A stretch of 64,000 bases of DNA from CAADGU01 sp035444285 (GTDB lineage: Bacteria > Chloroflexota > Anaerolineae > Promineifilales > Promineifilaceae), in the NCBI GenBank assembly GCA_035444285.1, contig DAOMOK010000012.1, positions 62,001-126,000 of the forward strand. Reading direction: 5' to 3'. The translations under genes were made by a program, and so were the position numbers. Below the pieces are notes generated by a model. That model had not been told where the DNA came from. It worked only from the letters and a program-made list of their open reading frames with translations, and did not search any database. This document shows positions 16,405-24,455 of this stretch, in pieces. The stretch's first letter is position 1, and every line of letters begins with the position of its first letter.

Positions 16405-16891
16405 TCCACCTCCGCAGGGTTTCCATCGTCCTGTCCGGCGTCTGATTGCCCAGCACTTCGCCATCAAAGACGGCCACCGGCGCCAGCCCACAGGAGCCGA
16501 CGCAGCGCGCCGTTAACAGCGAAAACGCGCCATCTTCGGTCGTCTCGCCCGGTTTGATGCCGTAAGTTTCCTGGATTTCCTGCAATAGTTGGGGTGTGCC
16601 CTTGATGTAACAGGCGGTGCCGGTGCAGACCACGCAGCTATGTTTGCCCGCCGGTTTCAGGCTAAACAGGTGGTAAAAGGTGGACACGCCGTACACCTGG
16701 CTCAGCGGCGTGCGCAGGGAAAAGGCCACATAGCGTAGCGCCTCTTCATCCAGAAAACCAAAGGATTCCTGGACGGTGTGCAGCGTCTCAATGAGGCCGC
16801 TGCGTTTGTGCCCATTGCGGCGCATGGTGGCCTGCACAATCCGCCACCGTTTATCATCGGAAGGGGGTTCGATTTGTTTGAGGTTTTGCAT
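16391..16891 (-). CDS. hoxE: NAD-linked hydrogenase subunit HoxE
   Basis: 166 residues from ATG 16891, which overlaps the hypA stop by one base (TAATG); the longer upstream frame is inside hypA and rejected. NuoE-like thioredoxin-fold protein carrying one [2Fe-2S] cluster with Cys in VVCTGTACYIKG and ARCVGSCGLAP. HoxE is known to connect the diaphorase to electron carriers such as ferredoxin in HoxEFUYH enzymes, so the complex here may use more than NAD(H). Confidence 0.94.
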   Translation of the reverse strand: MQNLKQIEPPSDDKRWRIVQATMRRNGHKRSGLIETLHTVQESFGFLDEEALRYVAFSLRTPLSQVYGVSTFYHLFSLKPAGKHSCVVCTGTACYIKGTPQLLQEIQETYGIKPGETTEDGAFSLLTARCVGSCGLAPVAVFDGEVLGNQTPDRTMETLRRWNDDE

Positions 16892-17250
16892 TAAGTAGGT
16901 TCCTTTTCGGCCAGTTCCAGGCTGTCCAGCCTGAACTCCTGGCCGGTAAGAATGGTGACACGGCCGTGACCACAAGTGGGACACACCATCAATTCACCCT
17001 GGGCTAACCCATATTCACAACCACAATCCTGGCAGCGCAGACGAGCGGAGACGCGGGTAAAGTGCAGCCGCGCGCCGTCACAAAGGGTACCACGACTAAT
17101 GATGTCCCAGTAAAACTGGATGGAATCGTCTATAAAAGTGGAAAGTTCACCAATGACCAGGTAGAGGTCTGTCACCTGCCCGCCGCCGGCCTCTGCCGCG
17201 TGGCGTTCAGCAATCTCCAAAATCTGCCCGGTCACGGCCAATTCGTGCAT
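16891..17250 (-). CDS. hypA: Hydrogenase maturation nickel metallochaperone HypA
   Basis: 119 residues. It begins with the MHE nickel-binding motif (MHELAVTGQILEIA), required at the extreme N-terminus, which fixes the start at 17250 despite the lack of a strong ribosome-binding site. The zinc site is two CxxC pairs (LRCQDCGCEYG and MVCPTCGH). It passes Ni to HypB. It opens the hypA-hoxEFUYH run. HypC, D, E and F are not in the window and must lie elsewhere. Confidence 0.95.
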   Translation of the reverse strand: MHELAVTGQILEIAERHAAEAGGGQVTDLYLVIGELSTFIDDSIQFYWDIISRGTLCDGARLHFTRVSARLRCQDCGCEYGLAQGELMVCPTCGHGRVTILTGQEFRLDSLELAEKEPT

Positions 17251-17333
17251 AGTGTCAGTGTAACACTCACTGGCCGATGCTCCCCCTCCCTTTCGTCATG
17301 CGTTTGTGGTGATGGTTATCACCATTGGGGTAG

Positions 17334-17394
17334 TGGCAAGTGGCAGGTTGCAAGTACCTGCGACTTGCTACTTGCAACCTGCAACCTTAAGTAG
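17334..17394. repeat. Inverted repeat GGCAAGTGGCAGGTTGCAAG...
   Basis: Units GCAAGTGGCAGGTTGCAAGT are mirrored by CTTGCTACTTGCAACCTGCA. The stop codon of the cNMP-binding gene falls in its right arm. The remaining gap to hypA (17251-17333) shows nothing else recognisable. Confidence 0.65.
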
Positions 17395-17857
17395 CCGTCG
17401 CCGCCGCCAGCAAGATGCGCGTCTCGTGCAGCCGTTCCATGGCCGTTTTGGCGATCTGTTTTTGCAGGCCGTAGGCCAGGTCGTGGTCTTGTTCACACAG
17501 TTGGTGCAGGCTGGCGGCGTGAATTTGCAGGAGCGTGCAGGGGGTGGTGGTCACGGCCGTAGCCGTCAATTCATACGGCTCCACCAACGCCGAAATCGCC
17601 AACACCTCGCCGGGGTTGATGGCGCCGATGTGGAAATCCTTGCGCAGTTCGGGCAGGTGTTTGTCTTCGACGATGTAGTGCAGGTCAATACGGCCGTTGA
17701 CCAAAAAGTACAACATCTCCGCCTTTTCGCCAATCGTAAACAGGATGGTGTTTTTGGGCAGTTCCCGCTCCTCCGTCATCATCGCTACCTGGCGCAGTTG
17801 CTCCGGGTTCAAAAAGCCAAAAAACGGATACCGCCGCAATAATTCTGTGGAAACCAT
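17387..17857 (-). CDS. Stand-alone cyclic-nucleotide-binding (cNMP) domain protein
   Basis: 156 residues from ATG 17857 with TCAGGAGGATGAA upstream. A CAP-family beta-roll covers residues 8-125 (FFGFLNPEQLRQVAMMTEERELPKNTILFTIGEKAEMLYFL, INPGEVLAISALVEP) and a dimerisation-like helix follows. The chain stops before any helix-turn-helix DNA-binding domain, so it is not a complete CRP/FNR regulator. No FNR-type Cys cluster is visible. Placed between a hydrogenase protease and hypA, it may sense a nucleotide or small ligand and act on hydrogenase activity or assembly; this is inference. Confidence 0.82.
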   Translation of the reverse strand: MVSTELLRRYPFFGFLNPEQLRQVAMMTEERELPKNTILFTIGEKAEMLYFLVNGRIDLHYIVEDKHLPELRKDFHIGAINPGEVLAISALVEPYELTATAVTTTPCTLLQIHAASLHQLCEQDHDLAYGLQKQIAKTAMERLHETRILLAAATAT

Positions 17858-17875
17858 TTCATCCTCCTGACAGAC

Positions 17876-17900
17876 ATGACAGGTCTAGTAGACCTGTCAT
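17876..17900. repeat. Inverted repeat, GACAGGTCT family, copy 2
   Basis: ATGACAGGTCT-AGT-AGACCTGTCAT, a perfect 11-bp stem. The stop codon of the adjacent hydrogenase protease (17897) lies within it. Confidence 0.75.
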
Positions 17901-18361
17901 GCCTCTATTGCAGTCAACACGGCCGTGACCGCCACCGGTATTGCGTCTTGCACGGCCGTACTCAACTCCTCTGAAAAGTCATACACCCGCTCCGCTTCAA
18001 TGCCGACGATGGTGATTTCTTCGGGCAACTGCGCGCCCATCTGCCGCCCCAAAGTCAGGGCGGTGGGTAGGGAGAGGTCGTGTACGGCCGTGGTGTGCCC
18101 TGCGCTCCGGTCTGGTAAATCGCTTAAGGGGAAGGTGGTGACGGTTCCGGTACGGCCATGACCCGTGTGCATCGCGTCTACAATAATCGCCCGGTCATAG
18201 CCGACCAACCGCTCCATCAGGCTGAGTCCACCTAATGCCAGGCAGTCCACTTCGACGGACGGCCGTAACTCCTTTACAGCCTCCGCCACCCGCCAGCCCA
18301 CACCATCATCCCCCAAAATGGGATTGCCTAAACCCACCACCAGCGTCTTGTTGTCTGTCAT
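17897..18361 (-). CDS. Second [NiFe] hydrogenase maturation protease
   Basis: 154 residues from ATG 18361 (MTDNKTLVVGLGNPIL); the upstream 71-residue extension overlaps the neighbouring gene and is rejected. The signature LVVGLGNPILGDDGVGWRVAE is at residues 6-26, with DAMHTGHG and VHDLSLPTAL carrying the acidic and His residues that bind nickel. It differs clearly from the protease at 11248, so each may serve one of the two large subunits (HoxH and the MvhA-like protein), an expectation from the strict specificity known for these enzymes. Confidence 0.92.
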   Translation of the reverse strand: MTDNKTLVVGLGNPILGDDGVGWRVAEAVKELRPSVEVDCLALGGLSLMERLVGYDRAIIVDAMHTGHGRTGTVTTFPLSDLPDRSAGHTTAVHDLSLPTALTLGRQMGAQLPEEITIVGIEAERVYDFSEELSTAVQDAIPVAVTAVLTAIEA

Positions 18362-18383
18362 TGTTTGTCCGTCCAAAACAGTT

Positions 18384-19349
18384 TTACTCCTCGTGCCACC
18401 ACTGCAATACCCGCAAAGCGCGCAGCGTATTCCAACGACTCGGCCCACCCACCTTCTCCATGTCAAAGAAGACCTTTCCTGGATATTTGTGTTGCACCGG
18501 CCATGTGCCATCAGCACGGCGACGGCCGTGCAATAACGCAATGGCGTCCTGCAATCGTTCATCATGCGGCGCATTCACTCGGGCAAAATACACCAACCCT
18601 CGCAACACGTTGTAATACCAACGATGGGGGTAGGAGAGCATGGTGAACTTATCATTGATGATCTGGCCCGTTTTGTCAGACTTGAATAAGTGATGGTCAA
18701 GCACAAATTCCAGCGCGCTCTTTTCGGCATTTAACACATCGTTTCTCAGCGGATGCTCCGGTGTGCTCTCCAACCACTCAAGCCACTCAAGCCACTCACG
18801 CAGCCCTTCAAGCACGTTGAACGTGGTATGGAATGAACTGTGGTGCGGCTTTGGCTGGCGCTGGCGACGACAGTTCCAGGCGCCATCGGGCATCATCTCC
18901 GAGAGCAAGTTCTCGACAATCGCATCTAGCCGCGCATCACGGATGCCAAAGTAGGCCGCGAGTGACAGGTTCATGCCGACAATGCAGCGGTCACAAGCCG
19001 CCAGATTACGCATAAACAGGTCATCCCGCGTCTGACCCAACAGTTTATCAAGCACCAATGCCGCTCCTTTTTGCGCGGGCGGGTGGTCACGGGGAATGCC
19101 GATGGCGCACAGGGTGAGCAAGGTATAGGTGGTTGAAACCCACTTTGGCGAATAAATGCCGCCGCCCCAACTGCCGTCGGGGGCTTGCAATGCCAACAAT
19201 TGCGCACCCCAGCCTTCATGCAACGTGCGCCTCTGCTCTGCTTGCCAGCGGTTTATAGGCGCACCTTCCAGGTCACGCATCGTTTGCCAGCGGATGGCAG
19301 GGTCACCTTCCATCAACCACGGTATCAGATCAGTCTTATTTATCAGCAA
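18384..19349 (-). CDS. Terpenoid-cyclase/prenyltransferase-like alpha-toroid protein
   Basis: 321 residues. The likely start is TTG 19349 (GATGAGG 6 nt upstream); no ATG lies near. Repeated segments of the type LLALQAPDGSWGGGIYSPKW, MMPDGAWNCRR and RRADGTWPVQHKYPG are the QxxDGSW-like repeats of the squalene cyclase / protein prenyltransferase alpha-alpha toroid, but the catalytic DxDD motif of squalene-hopene cyclase is absent. A micro-repeat of 9 nt gives EWLEWLEWLE near residue 190. It is therefore a toroid-fold protein of unknown activity. It lies 22 nt upstream of the hydrogenase protease on the same strand, so it may belong to that transcript. Confidence 0.75.
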   Translation of the reverse strand: MLINKTDLIPWLMEGDPAIRWQTMRDLEGAPINRWQAEQRRTLHEGWGAQLLALQAPDGSWGGGIYSPKWVSTTYTLLTLCAIGIPRDHPPAQKGAALVLDKLLGQTRDDLFMRNLAACDRCIVGMNLSLAAYFGIRDARLDAIVENLLSEMMPDGAWNCRRQRQPKPHHSSFHTTFNVLEGLREWLEWLEWLESTPEHPLRNDVLNAEKSALEFVLDHHLFKSDKTGQIINDKFTMLSYPHRWYYNVLRGLVYFARVNAPHDERLQDAIALLHGRRRADGTWPVQHKYPGKVFFDMEKVGGPSRWNTLRALRVLQWWHEE

Positions 19350-19510
19350 TTCTGCCTCATCGTCATCAGCAGCCTCTCCTCACTGCGTTACCTGTGATCA
19401 AACGTCAACCTCCAGGCCATCATACCCTGCCTCAATCAACGGGAAAATCTGGCGGGCATGTTACAGATCAGCCGTGTAATTCAGTATATATTGATTGACA
19501 TACTTCTCTC

Positions 19511-19582
19511 GTAATCCGCAATACGTAATCCGGTTTCGGGTCACGCATCACGGATTACGTATCACGGGTTACCGATTACCGG
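19511..19582. repeat. Heptamer repeat palindrome
   Basis: TAATCCG/ATACGTA units followed by ATTACGTATCACGGGTTACC units. The small secreted gene ends inside it (stop TAA in CGGTAATCGG). The rest of the gap 19350-19510 shows no gene. Confidence 0.7.
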
Positions 19583-19866
19583 ATGATAACCGGCAAATAA
19601 ATATGCCGATCCGCACCCGCACCCCGTTCAATGCCAACCCAATATCCCAGGCCAGCCTGGTAGTTGGCGCTGTCTGCCTGCCCAATCACAGACTGCCCAA
19701 TCGTCAGGTCAGCGGCGTATTCAGCCGAATTGGCGGGGCCGCCACTGCCAGTCAAAGGCGTGAACCAGTTCAATTGATAGTTGGCGGAGGACATGGCCTG
19801 GACGCCTATGACCAGGAGCAGGCCAGCGGCCAGCCAGAGCATGAAAGCTACATGCAAGCGTCGCAT
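19576..19866 (-). CDS. Small secreted protein with YLP tail
   Basis: 96 residues from ATG 19866, ribosome-binding site AAGGAGGTGTGTC. A signal peptide covers residues 1-25 (MRRLHVAFMLWLAAGLLLVIGVQAMS). The mature part resembles a short motif unit (SANYQLNW ... TIGQSVIGQADSANYQAGLGYW) and ends in HIYLPVIIR. Short YLP-type C-terminal tails are, to my knowledge, common on exported Chloroflexota proteins; the role may be anchoring or sorting. Function unknown. It sits 11 nt after a larger secreted protein, so they may be expressed together. Confidence 0.72.
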   Translation of the reverse strand: MRRLHVAFMLWLAAGLLLVIGVQAMSSANYQLNWFTPLTGSGGPANSAEYAADLTIGQSVIGQADSANYQAGLGYWVGIERGAGADRHIYLPVIIR

Positions 19867-19877
19867 GACACACCTCC

Positions 19878-21017
19878 TTACTCATCATATTCCAGAGTCA
19901 GGCGCACGCCGCCCAGGTCTATCCATGTGGAAGCGCCGCTAAACCCCAATTCTAGCGTCAGATACAACACACCGGAATCGGCCGTCAGCACGTTGTTTGT
20001 GGCCAGGTCATAATGCTGCACACAGCCGGTGGGATTGTTGCCCACGTCGCACACATGATGAACCGTGTCTTGCAGAATACTCGCATAACAGGCAGACGTG
20101 CTGCACACCCCGGTTTGACGACGCAGCAGCACGGCCGTAATCGCATCCAGATCCGTATTCCCCTGCCAGTAAATATCCATGTCCGTCACCCGTACATTCT
20201 GCCCGTACAACGTGCCGGGCAGGGTGATGGGCAGCATCACGTTTTTGGAACCGCCCGTCGCGCCCTGATAAATGAGCGCGCCGCCAATGGTGTCCATGTC
20301 AATGATGGTACTGTCTGATTGGTGATACGGCCGTACCCCATTGCCACTGATCCACAAATACGTCAGGGCTTCACTTTGAATGATGCCCGTCCCACCAGCG
20401 CGGAGAGCCACGCCACCACCGTTGTTATAAAAATAGCCGCCGAATCCGTTCGGCGAACGCGATGCACCCACAACCCCGTAATTGGTCCCCGTCTGATCCA
20501 TGGCATAAGCGCGTAAACCACGCCCATTCCCGGCCCAGTTTTCAATATCTAAAATGGCATTACTGGCTAACGTACCGCTGATGAAAGCGCCTGGTCGTAA
20601 CGTCCAGGCAATGGGCACGTTATCCACATATTGGCGGGGAGCCATCTCCCCGTCGCCCTCTACTTCAATGCCCAGATAAAGCTGACGGCCGTCAATCGAA
20701 CAACCCACACCACTGAAATAGGTGCTAAATAAACCGTTCGTCAGCGTCACACTTCTAACTCTTTCACACAAAGCCGTGCCCCCCGAACTCACATCATAAA
20801 GCCGAAAGGTCACGTCGTATGTTCCGTTAAGCGGGGTGCCGTTCTCATCCGTTAGACGACCCTGAATAGGAATGAAGTTGCTGGAAACCTCTGGAACATC
20901 CGGCGACAGCGGCTCTCGCGGGGGTTGACCCTCCTGCGCCCCCACCCAGATGACAGTCAATGAGAGCAGTGGAATTATCACGAATAAAACAATCAGCCAG
21001 CTTTTTTTCGTACACAT
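19878..21017 (-). CDS. Secreted protein of unknown function
   Basis: 379 residues from ATG 21017 (MCTKKSWLIVLFV; AAGGAGCATAG upstream). A signal peptide spans about residues 5-28. Residues 45-130 contain IQGRLTDENGTPLNGTYDVTFRLYD and NGLFSTYFSGVG, the pattern of the domain that often begins phage-tail or large surface proteins with Chloroflexota-type IQGRLTD segments. A middle region (NYGVVGASRSPNGFGGYFYNNGG) resembles repeats of surface or tail-fibre-like beta structures. Several Cys pairs are present. It is presumably an extracellular surface protein. It lies between two hydrogenase clusters and downstream of the mvhA gene on the same strand, without an obvious functional link. Confidence 0.75.
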   Translation of the reverse strand: MCTKKSWLIVLFVIIPLLSLTVIWVGAQEGQPPREPLSPDVPEVSSNFIPIQGRLTDENGTPLNGTYDVTFRLYDVSSGGTALCERVRSVTLTNGLFSTYFSGVGCSIDGRQLYLGIEVEGDGEMAPRQYVDNVPIAWTLRPGAFISGTLASNAILDIENWAGNGRGLRAYAMDQTGTNYGVVGASRSPNGFGGYFYNNGGGVALRAGGTGIIQSEALTYLWISGNGVRPYHQSDSTIIDMDTIGGALIYQGATGGSKNVMLPITLPGTLYGQNVRVTDMDIYWQGNTDLDAITAVLLRRQTGVCSTSACYASILQDTVHHVCDVGNNPTGCVQHYDLATNNVLTADSGVLYLTLELGFSGASTWIDLGGVRLTLEYDE

Positions 21018-21049
21018 TTCTATGCTCCTTTTCAGCAAAAAAGAATCCA

Positions 21050-21235
21050 CAGATTTCACGGATTAAAAATCTGAGAGTGTCTAAAAAGGATTATTTAAGC
21101 CTGTCGTTCCCGCGAAAGCGGGAATCCATAAACGAAGTGGATGCCCACCTACGCGGGCATGACATTGGCCCTCAATGGTTTATTTAGACAGGCTCTCTGT
21201 GCCCATCTGTGTCATCTGTGGATTTTCACCTGTCT
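21050..21235. repeat. Composite intergenic repeat region
   Basis: The 273-nt gap between mvhA and the secreted protein contains GTTCCCGCGAAAGCGGGAAT, a perfect hairpin, enclosed by distant complementary arms (AGAGTGTCTAAA near 21072 and TTTAGACAGGCTCTC near 21181) and a CACAGAT.. / ..ATCTGTG pair at the ends. It looks like a nested mobile palindromic element; no open frame of interest. Confidence 0.65.
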
Positions 21236-21290
21236 TGTCGAGCAATCTCCCATATTGGCTCCTTTTTGTGACGTAACAACCTGCACGTCA

Positions 21291-22757
21291 TCAACAAAAC
21301 TGCCGTAACACCCGCACCGGTTCCCCCGCCGCATCGCGGATGGTCACTTCCAACGGCATCTGCCCCGGCAGGCTGTGGGTGGCGCAGCCGAAGCAGGGAT
21401 CATAGGCGCGGAAGGCCATTTCCACCATGTTCAGCAATCCCTCATTGACCTCCGTACCCTTGTGGATGAGACTCTGCGCCGCCTTTTTGATGGACATGGA
21501 AATGGGCGCATAATTGTTGGTGGTGCCCACAATCAGGTTCACTTTCGTCAGGATGCCGCGCTCATCTGTCCAGTAATGGTGCGTCAGGGTACCGCGCGGC
21601 GCTTCCACAATACCCACCCCTTCCGTCGGCGTTTGCGTGGGCACGTTGTGGATGTGCGGCGAGGTGATCTCCTCGTCCGTTGCCAGTTCTACCAGCCGCT
21701 CGGCAGAATAGAGCAGTTCAATCAGCCGCGCCCAATGCGTCGCCAACCGTTGATGCACCGGTTTGCCGCCCAACGTCTCGTAGAATTTCTGGTAATGCGC
21801 CTGCGCCAGCGGCGTGGCCATGCCGTCAGCCGCGTTCAGCCGGGAGAGCGGCGTGGCCATGTAAATGCCGGAATCTTTGCCGTCGGTGAACCCCTTCCAG
21901 CCCACCTTTTTCAGATACGGGAATTTGAGATACGTCCACGGCTCCACCCGCTCGGCGATCCAATCGTTATATTCATCGGGACCATATTTGCCCAACCGTT
22001 TGCCGTCGGGGTCTACCACGCTGACACGGCCGTCATAAAAATTCACCCGGTTCTGCTCATCCACCAACCCAATATAATGGGTACGGTGGGTGTAAACATC
22101 GCCCAGGATCAAATCCAGATACACCGGATTGCCCAACACGATGTCGCTGAACAGTTGCAGGCTAAATTGGGCAAACTCAATGCCCCACCGCCCCATCTGC
22201 TCAATCTCCACCCGCTCCGCCTCGGTCAATCCTTTGGTGACGCCGCCGGGAATAGACGTGCAAGGGTGTACCTTACGACCGCCCAACATCTCCACAATCG
22301 TGTGCCCCACTTTCCGCGCCTGAATCACTTTGCCGCCAATCTCCAACCCCACCTTGTGAATGACACCCAGGATATTGCGTTCGGCCACGGGCGCATCCGG
22401 TCCCATCACAAAGTCCGGCCCACCCAGAGCATAAAAATGGGTGGTATGGTCGGTGAAATAGAAGCCCATGTAGAGCAGTTCGCGCAGCTTTTTGGCGGCT
22501 GAGGGTGGATCAACGCCATATACCGCATCGCCCGCTTTGGCAGCAGCCATATGATGCGCTTCCGGGCAGACGCCGCAAATGCGGTTGGTCAGCAGCGGCA
22601 TCTCCTCCACCGGCCGGCCCACGCAAAACCGCTCAAAACCGCGCAGTTCCGGTATCTGGAAATAGGTGTTGGCGACCTCGCCTTCCTCATCCAGAAAAAT
22701 CTCAATCTTGCCATGCCCTTCCAGGCGGGTGATGGGGTCAATGGTGATTCGTGTCAT
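21291..22757 (-). CDS. mvhA: [NiFe] hydrogenase large subunit, MvhA-like (group 3c)
   Basis: 488 residues from ATG 22757 (MTRITIDPITRLEGHGKIEI; GGGAGA upstream). The Ni-Fe ligands are in RICGVCPEAHH (about residue 60) and DPCFGCATH near the C-terminus; the tail SLPGQMPLEVTI... is the pro-peptide expected to be cleaved. The gene order hdrC-hdrB-hdrA-mvhD-mvhG-mvhA is the diagnostic context of the hydrogenase-heterodisulfide reductase complex. In that complex H2 oxidation feeds, via MvhD, the bifurcating flavin in HdrA, splitting electrons between ferredoxin and a disulfide-type acceptor. It is clearly distinct from hoxH although both share the core fold. Cytoplasmic. Confidence 0.93.
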   Translation of the reverse strand: MTRITIDPITRLEGHGKIEIFLDEEGEVANTYFQIPELRGFERFCVGRPVEEMPLLTNRICGVCPEAHHMAAAKAGDAVYGVDPPSAAKKLRELLYMGFYFTDHTTHFYALGGPDFVMGPDAPVAERNILGVIHKVGLEIGGKVIQARKVGHTIVEMLGGRKVHPCTSIPGGVTKGLTEAERVEIEQMGRWGIEFAQFSLQLFSDIVLGNPVYLDLILGDVYTHRTHYIGLVDEQNRVNFYDGRVSVVDPDGKRLGKYGPDEYNDWIAERVEPWTYLKFPYLKKVGWKGFTDGKDSGIYMATPLSRLNAADGMATPLAQAHYQKFYETLGGKPVHQRLATHWARLIELLYSAERLVELATDEEITSPHIHNVPTQTPTEGVGIVEAPRGTLTHHYWTDERGILTKVNLIVGTTNNYAPISMSIKKAAQSLIHKGTEVNEGLLNMVEMAFRAYDPCFGCATHSLPGQMPLEVTIRDAAGEPVRVLRQFC

Positions 22758-22773
22758 GTCTCGTTCTCCCATT

Positions 22774-22844
22774 CCGGTAATCGGTAATCAGTTATCGGTA
22801 ATCGGTCACTCTTACCGATTACTGATTACCGTTCACCGATTACC
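22774..22844. repeat. Heptamer repeat palindrome between mvhG and mvhA
   Basis: CGGTAATCGGTAATCAGTTAT units face ATTACTGATTACCG units. The last five residues of MvhG (VIGER) and its stop are encoded by this element. Confidence 0.75.
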
Positions 22845-23848
22845 TCTTCCAAAGCCGGCCGCGCTGCGTGCAGCAGCGAATGGGCCAGGTTAAAGCGGTA
22901 AAATGAACCGGCAGGGTCGGGGATGCCGTCCAGGATGTCTTCGATTTCGTCGGGTTCGTTGCTGTCAATGACGGAGGCAACGGCCGTCATCAAGCGCGCC
23001 CCATAATCCACCACCCCTACCGCCGGGCCGTAACAGCCGATGCAGGCCGCGCCCGCCAGGGGGCAGCGCGCGCCACAGCCGCTGCGCGTGGCCGGGCCGT
23101 TGCACAAAATCCCCTGCTCCAGAAGGCACAAATCGGGGTCTACCTCGGCCACCTCGTGAATACGCACCAGCTTCGTGATCTTCTTGATGTTGCGGGCGCG
23201 CTGACACTCTTCGCACACGGTGGAATCACCTGCGCCGATGACCGTCCCCTTGGGTGGCAGTTCGGCTTTGCCTTGCAAGACGGCAATCACCAGGTCAATG
23301 ACAGCGGCGATCTGGTGTGACTCTGGCGGGCAGCCGGGCATGTAATAATCCACATCCACCACCTGATCCAGCGTGCGCAGCACCGGACTAAACACCGGAA
23401 TATGCAACATGCCTTCGGGAACCTGGTAGCTAAACTGCGGCCGGATACCCTGCGGGTTTTCCGTACTCACGCTGTCATAAGCGGCGTCAAACACCTCTTG
23501 CATGGAGGACAGATTCGCCAATCCGGGTATACAGCCCTCATTCGCGCAAGAGCCAAACGCCACCAAAATTTGCGACTTCTGCCGCAGCAGCCTCGCCATG
23601 TATTCGTTTTCTTCGTTGCGAATGCCACCGTTAAAAAGCGTCAGCAAGACGGATTTATCCGGCATCGCTTCCACATCTTTGTACTTGGCGTCCATGGCCA
23701 CCGGCCAAAACACCACGTCAAAGTTAGCGTCTACATCCAGAATCTTTTCGCCAATGTTCAAGACAGCGATCTCGCAGCCGCCGCAAGATGCGGCCCAATA
23801 CATGGCAAACTTCGGTTTTTCCTGGGGAGTTTGTCCGTTTTTACTCAT
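22826..23848 (-). CDS. mvhG: [NiFe] hydrogenase small subunit, MvhG-like
   Basis: 340 residues from ATG 23848 (AAGAGGTGCCGGT upstream). N-terminal proximal-cluster Cys are in MYWAASCGGCEIAVLN, FGSCANEGC and YMPGCPPESHQ. The C-terminal half adds Cys-rich segments (DSTVCEECQRARN, LCLLEQGILCNGPATRSGCGARCPLAGAACIGCYGP) that supply two more clusters, giving the three-cluster relay of F420-non-reducing hydrogenases. No Tat signal, so the protein is cytoplasmic. It pairs with mvhA downstream and mvhD upstream. Confidence 0.93.
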   Translation of the reverse strand: MSKNGQTPQEKPKFAMYWAASCGGCEIAVLNIGEKILDVDANFDVVFWPVAMDAKYKDVEAMPDKSVLLTLFNGGIRNEENEYMARLLRQKSQILVAFGSCANEGCIPGLANLSSMQEVFDAAYDSVSTENPQGIRPQFSYQVPEGMLHIPVFSPVLRTLDQVVDVDYYMPGCPPESHQIAAVIDLVIAVLQGKAELPPKGTVIGAGDSTVCEECQRARNIKKITKLVRIHEVAEVDPDLCLLEQGILCNGPATRSGCGARCPLAGAACIGCYGPAVGVVDYGARLMTAVASVIDSNEPDEIEDILDGIPDPAGSFYRFNLAHSLLHAARPALEEVIGER

Positions 23849-23865
23849 ACCGGCACCTCTTGGAA

Positions 23866-23920
23866 GTGAGGCGTGAGACCGTTCTGGTCACGCATCACGT
23901 ATCACGCCTCACGCATCACG
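23866..23920. repeat. Heptamer-type repeat (GTGATGC/GTGAGGC) between mvhD and mvhG
   Basis: GTGAGGCGTGAGACC units face CACGCATCACGTATCACGCC units. The last residues of MvhD (IVMREA) and its stop lie in the right arm. Confidence 0.7.
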
Positions 23921-24381
23921 ATCTGCTCACGGCCGTAACCATTCCCATTCACATGCGCCGCCGCCAGCCGTCCCGGCCAGTCCAGCGGCCCCATGGCCCG
24001 GATTTCTTCCACAAAGTGCGCAATCTCCTGCGCCAGCTTTGTCCCTTCAGCCGCGCTGGCCCACACCAGCTTCACGCGCTCCGGCTCAACGCCCATCTGG
24101 CCGAGGGTACGCCGCAGCAGCAGCACCCGCCGCAGCGCCTTGTAATTTTGCTCCAGGTAATGGCACTCTCCCGGATGGCAGCCGGTGATCATCACCCCAT
24201 CCGCCCCCTCCGCCAACGCCTTCAGCACAAAGGTCGGGTCCATGCGCCCGGAACACATCAGCCGGATCAGTCGAATGTTCGGTGGGTACTTGATGCGGGC
24301 CGTACCGGCCAGGTCGGCCGCCCGGTAGCTGCACCAGTTACAGGTAAAGCCGATGATGACAGGTTCAAATGTGTCTTCCAT
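23902..24381 (-). CDS. mvhD: Methyl-viologen-reducing hydrogenase delta subunit MvhD
   Basis: 159 residues from ATG 24381 (MEDTFEPVIIGFTCNWC; GAGAGGAGAC upstream); the 16-residue 5' extension is rejected. The small [2Fe-2S] electron-transfer protein links the hydrogenase to HdrA. Its Cys residues are in GFTCNWCSYRAAD, RLMCSGRMDP and ITGCHPGECHY, the family pattern. Separate gene here, not fused to HdrA as in some bacteria. The C-terminal tail comes from a repeat. Confidence 0.93.
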   Translation of the reverse strand: MEDTFEPVIIGFTCNWCSYRAADLAGTARIKYPPNIRLIRLMCSGRMDPTFVLKALAEGADGVMITGCHPGECHYLEQNYKALRRVLLLRRTLGQMGVEPERVKLVWASAAEGTKLAQEIAHFVEEIRAMGPLDWPGRLAAAHVNGNGYGREQIVMREA

Positions 24382-24400
24382 GTTCTGTCTCCTCTCAAAC

Positions 24401-24455
24401 GTTTGTAGTAGGCGATTTATCGCCTTCAAACGGCACTGAAGTGCCTACTACGAAC
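24401..24455. repeat. 55-bp three-stem palindromic element, copy 1
   Basis: Outer arms GTTTGTAGTAGGC / GCCTACTACGAAC enclose two inner hairpins, GGCGATTTATCGCC and GGCACTGAAGTGCC. The 3' end of hdrA (residues VRSRHFSAV and the stop) reads through it. Two further copies of exactly the same length lie at 26477-26531 and 28796-28850. Confidence 0.85.

Noticed and set aside
15730..16557. 275-codon plus-strand frame antisense to hoxF/hoxE
   Set aside because: Covers two overlapping genes on the other strand whose motifs are clear; no independent evidence.
21375..22502. 375-codon plus-strand frame
   Set aside because: Shadow of the MvhA-like gene; composition is that of a reversed coding strand.
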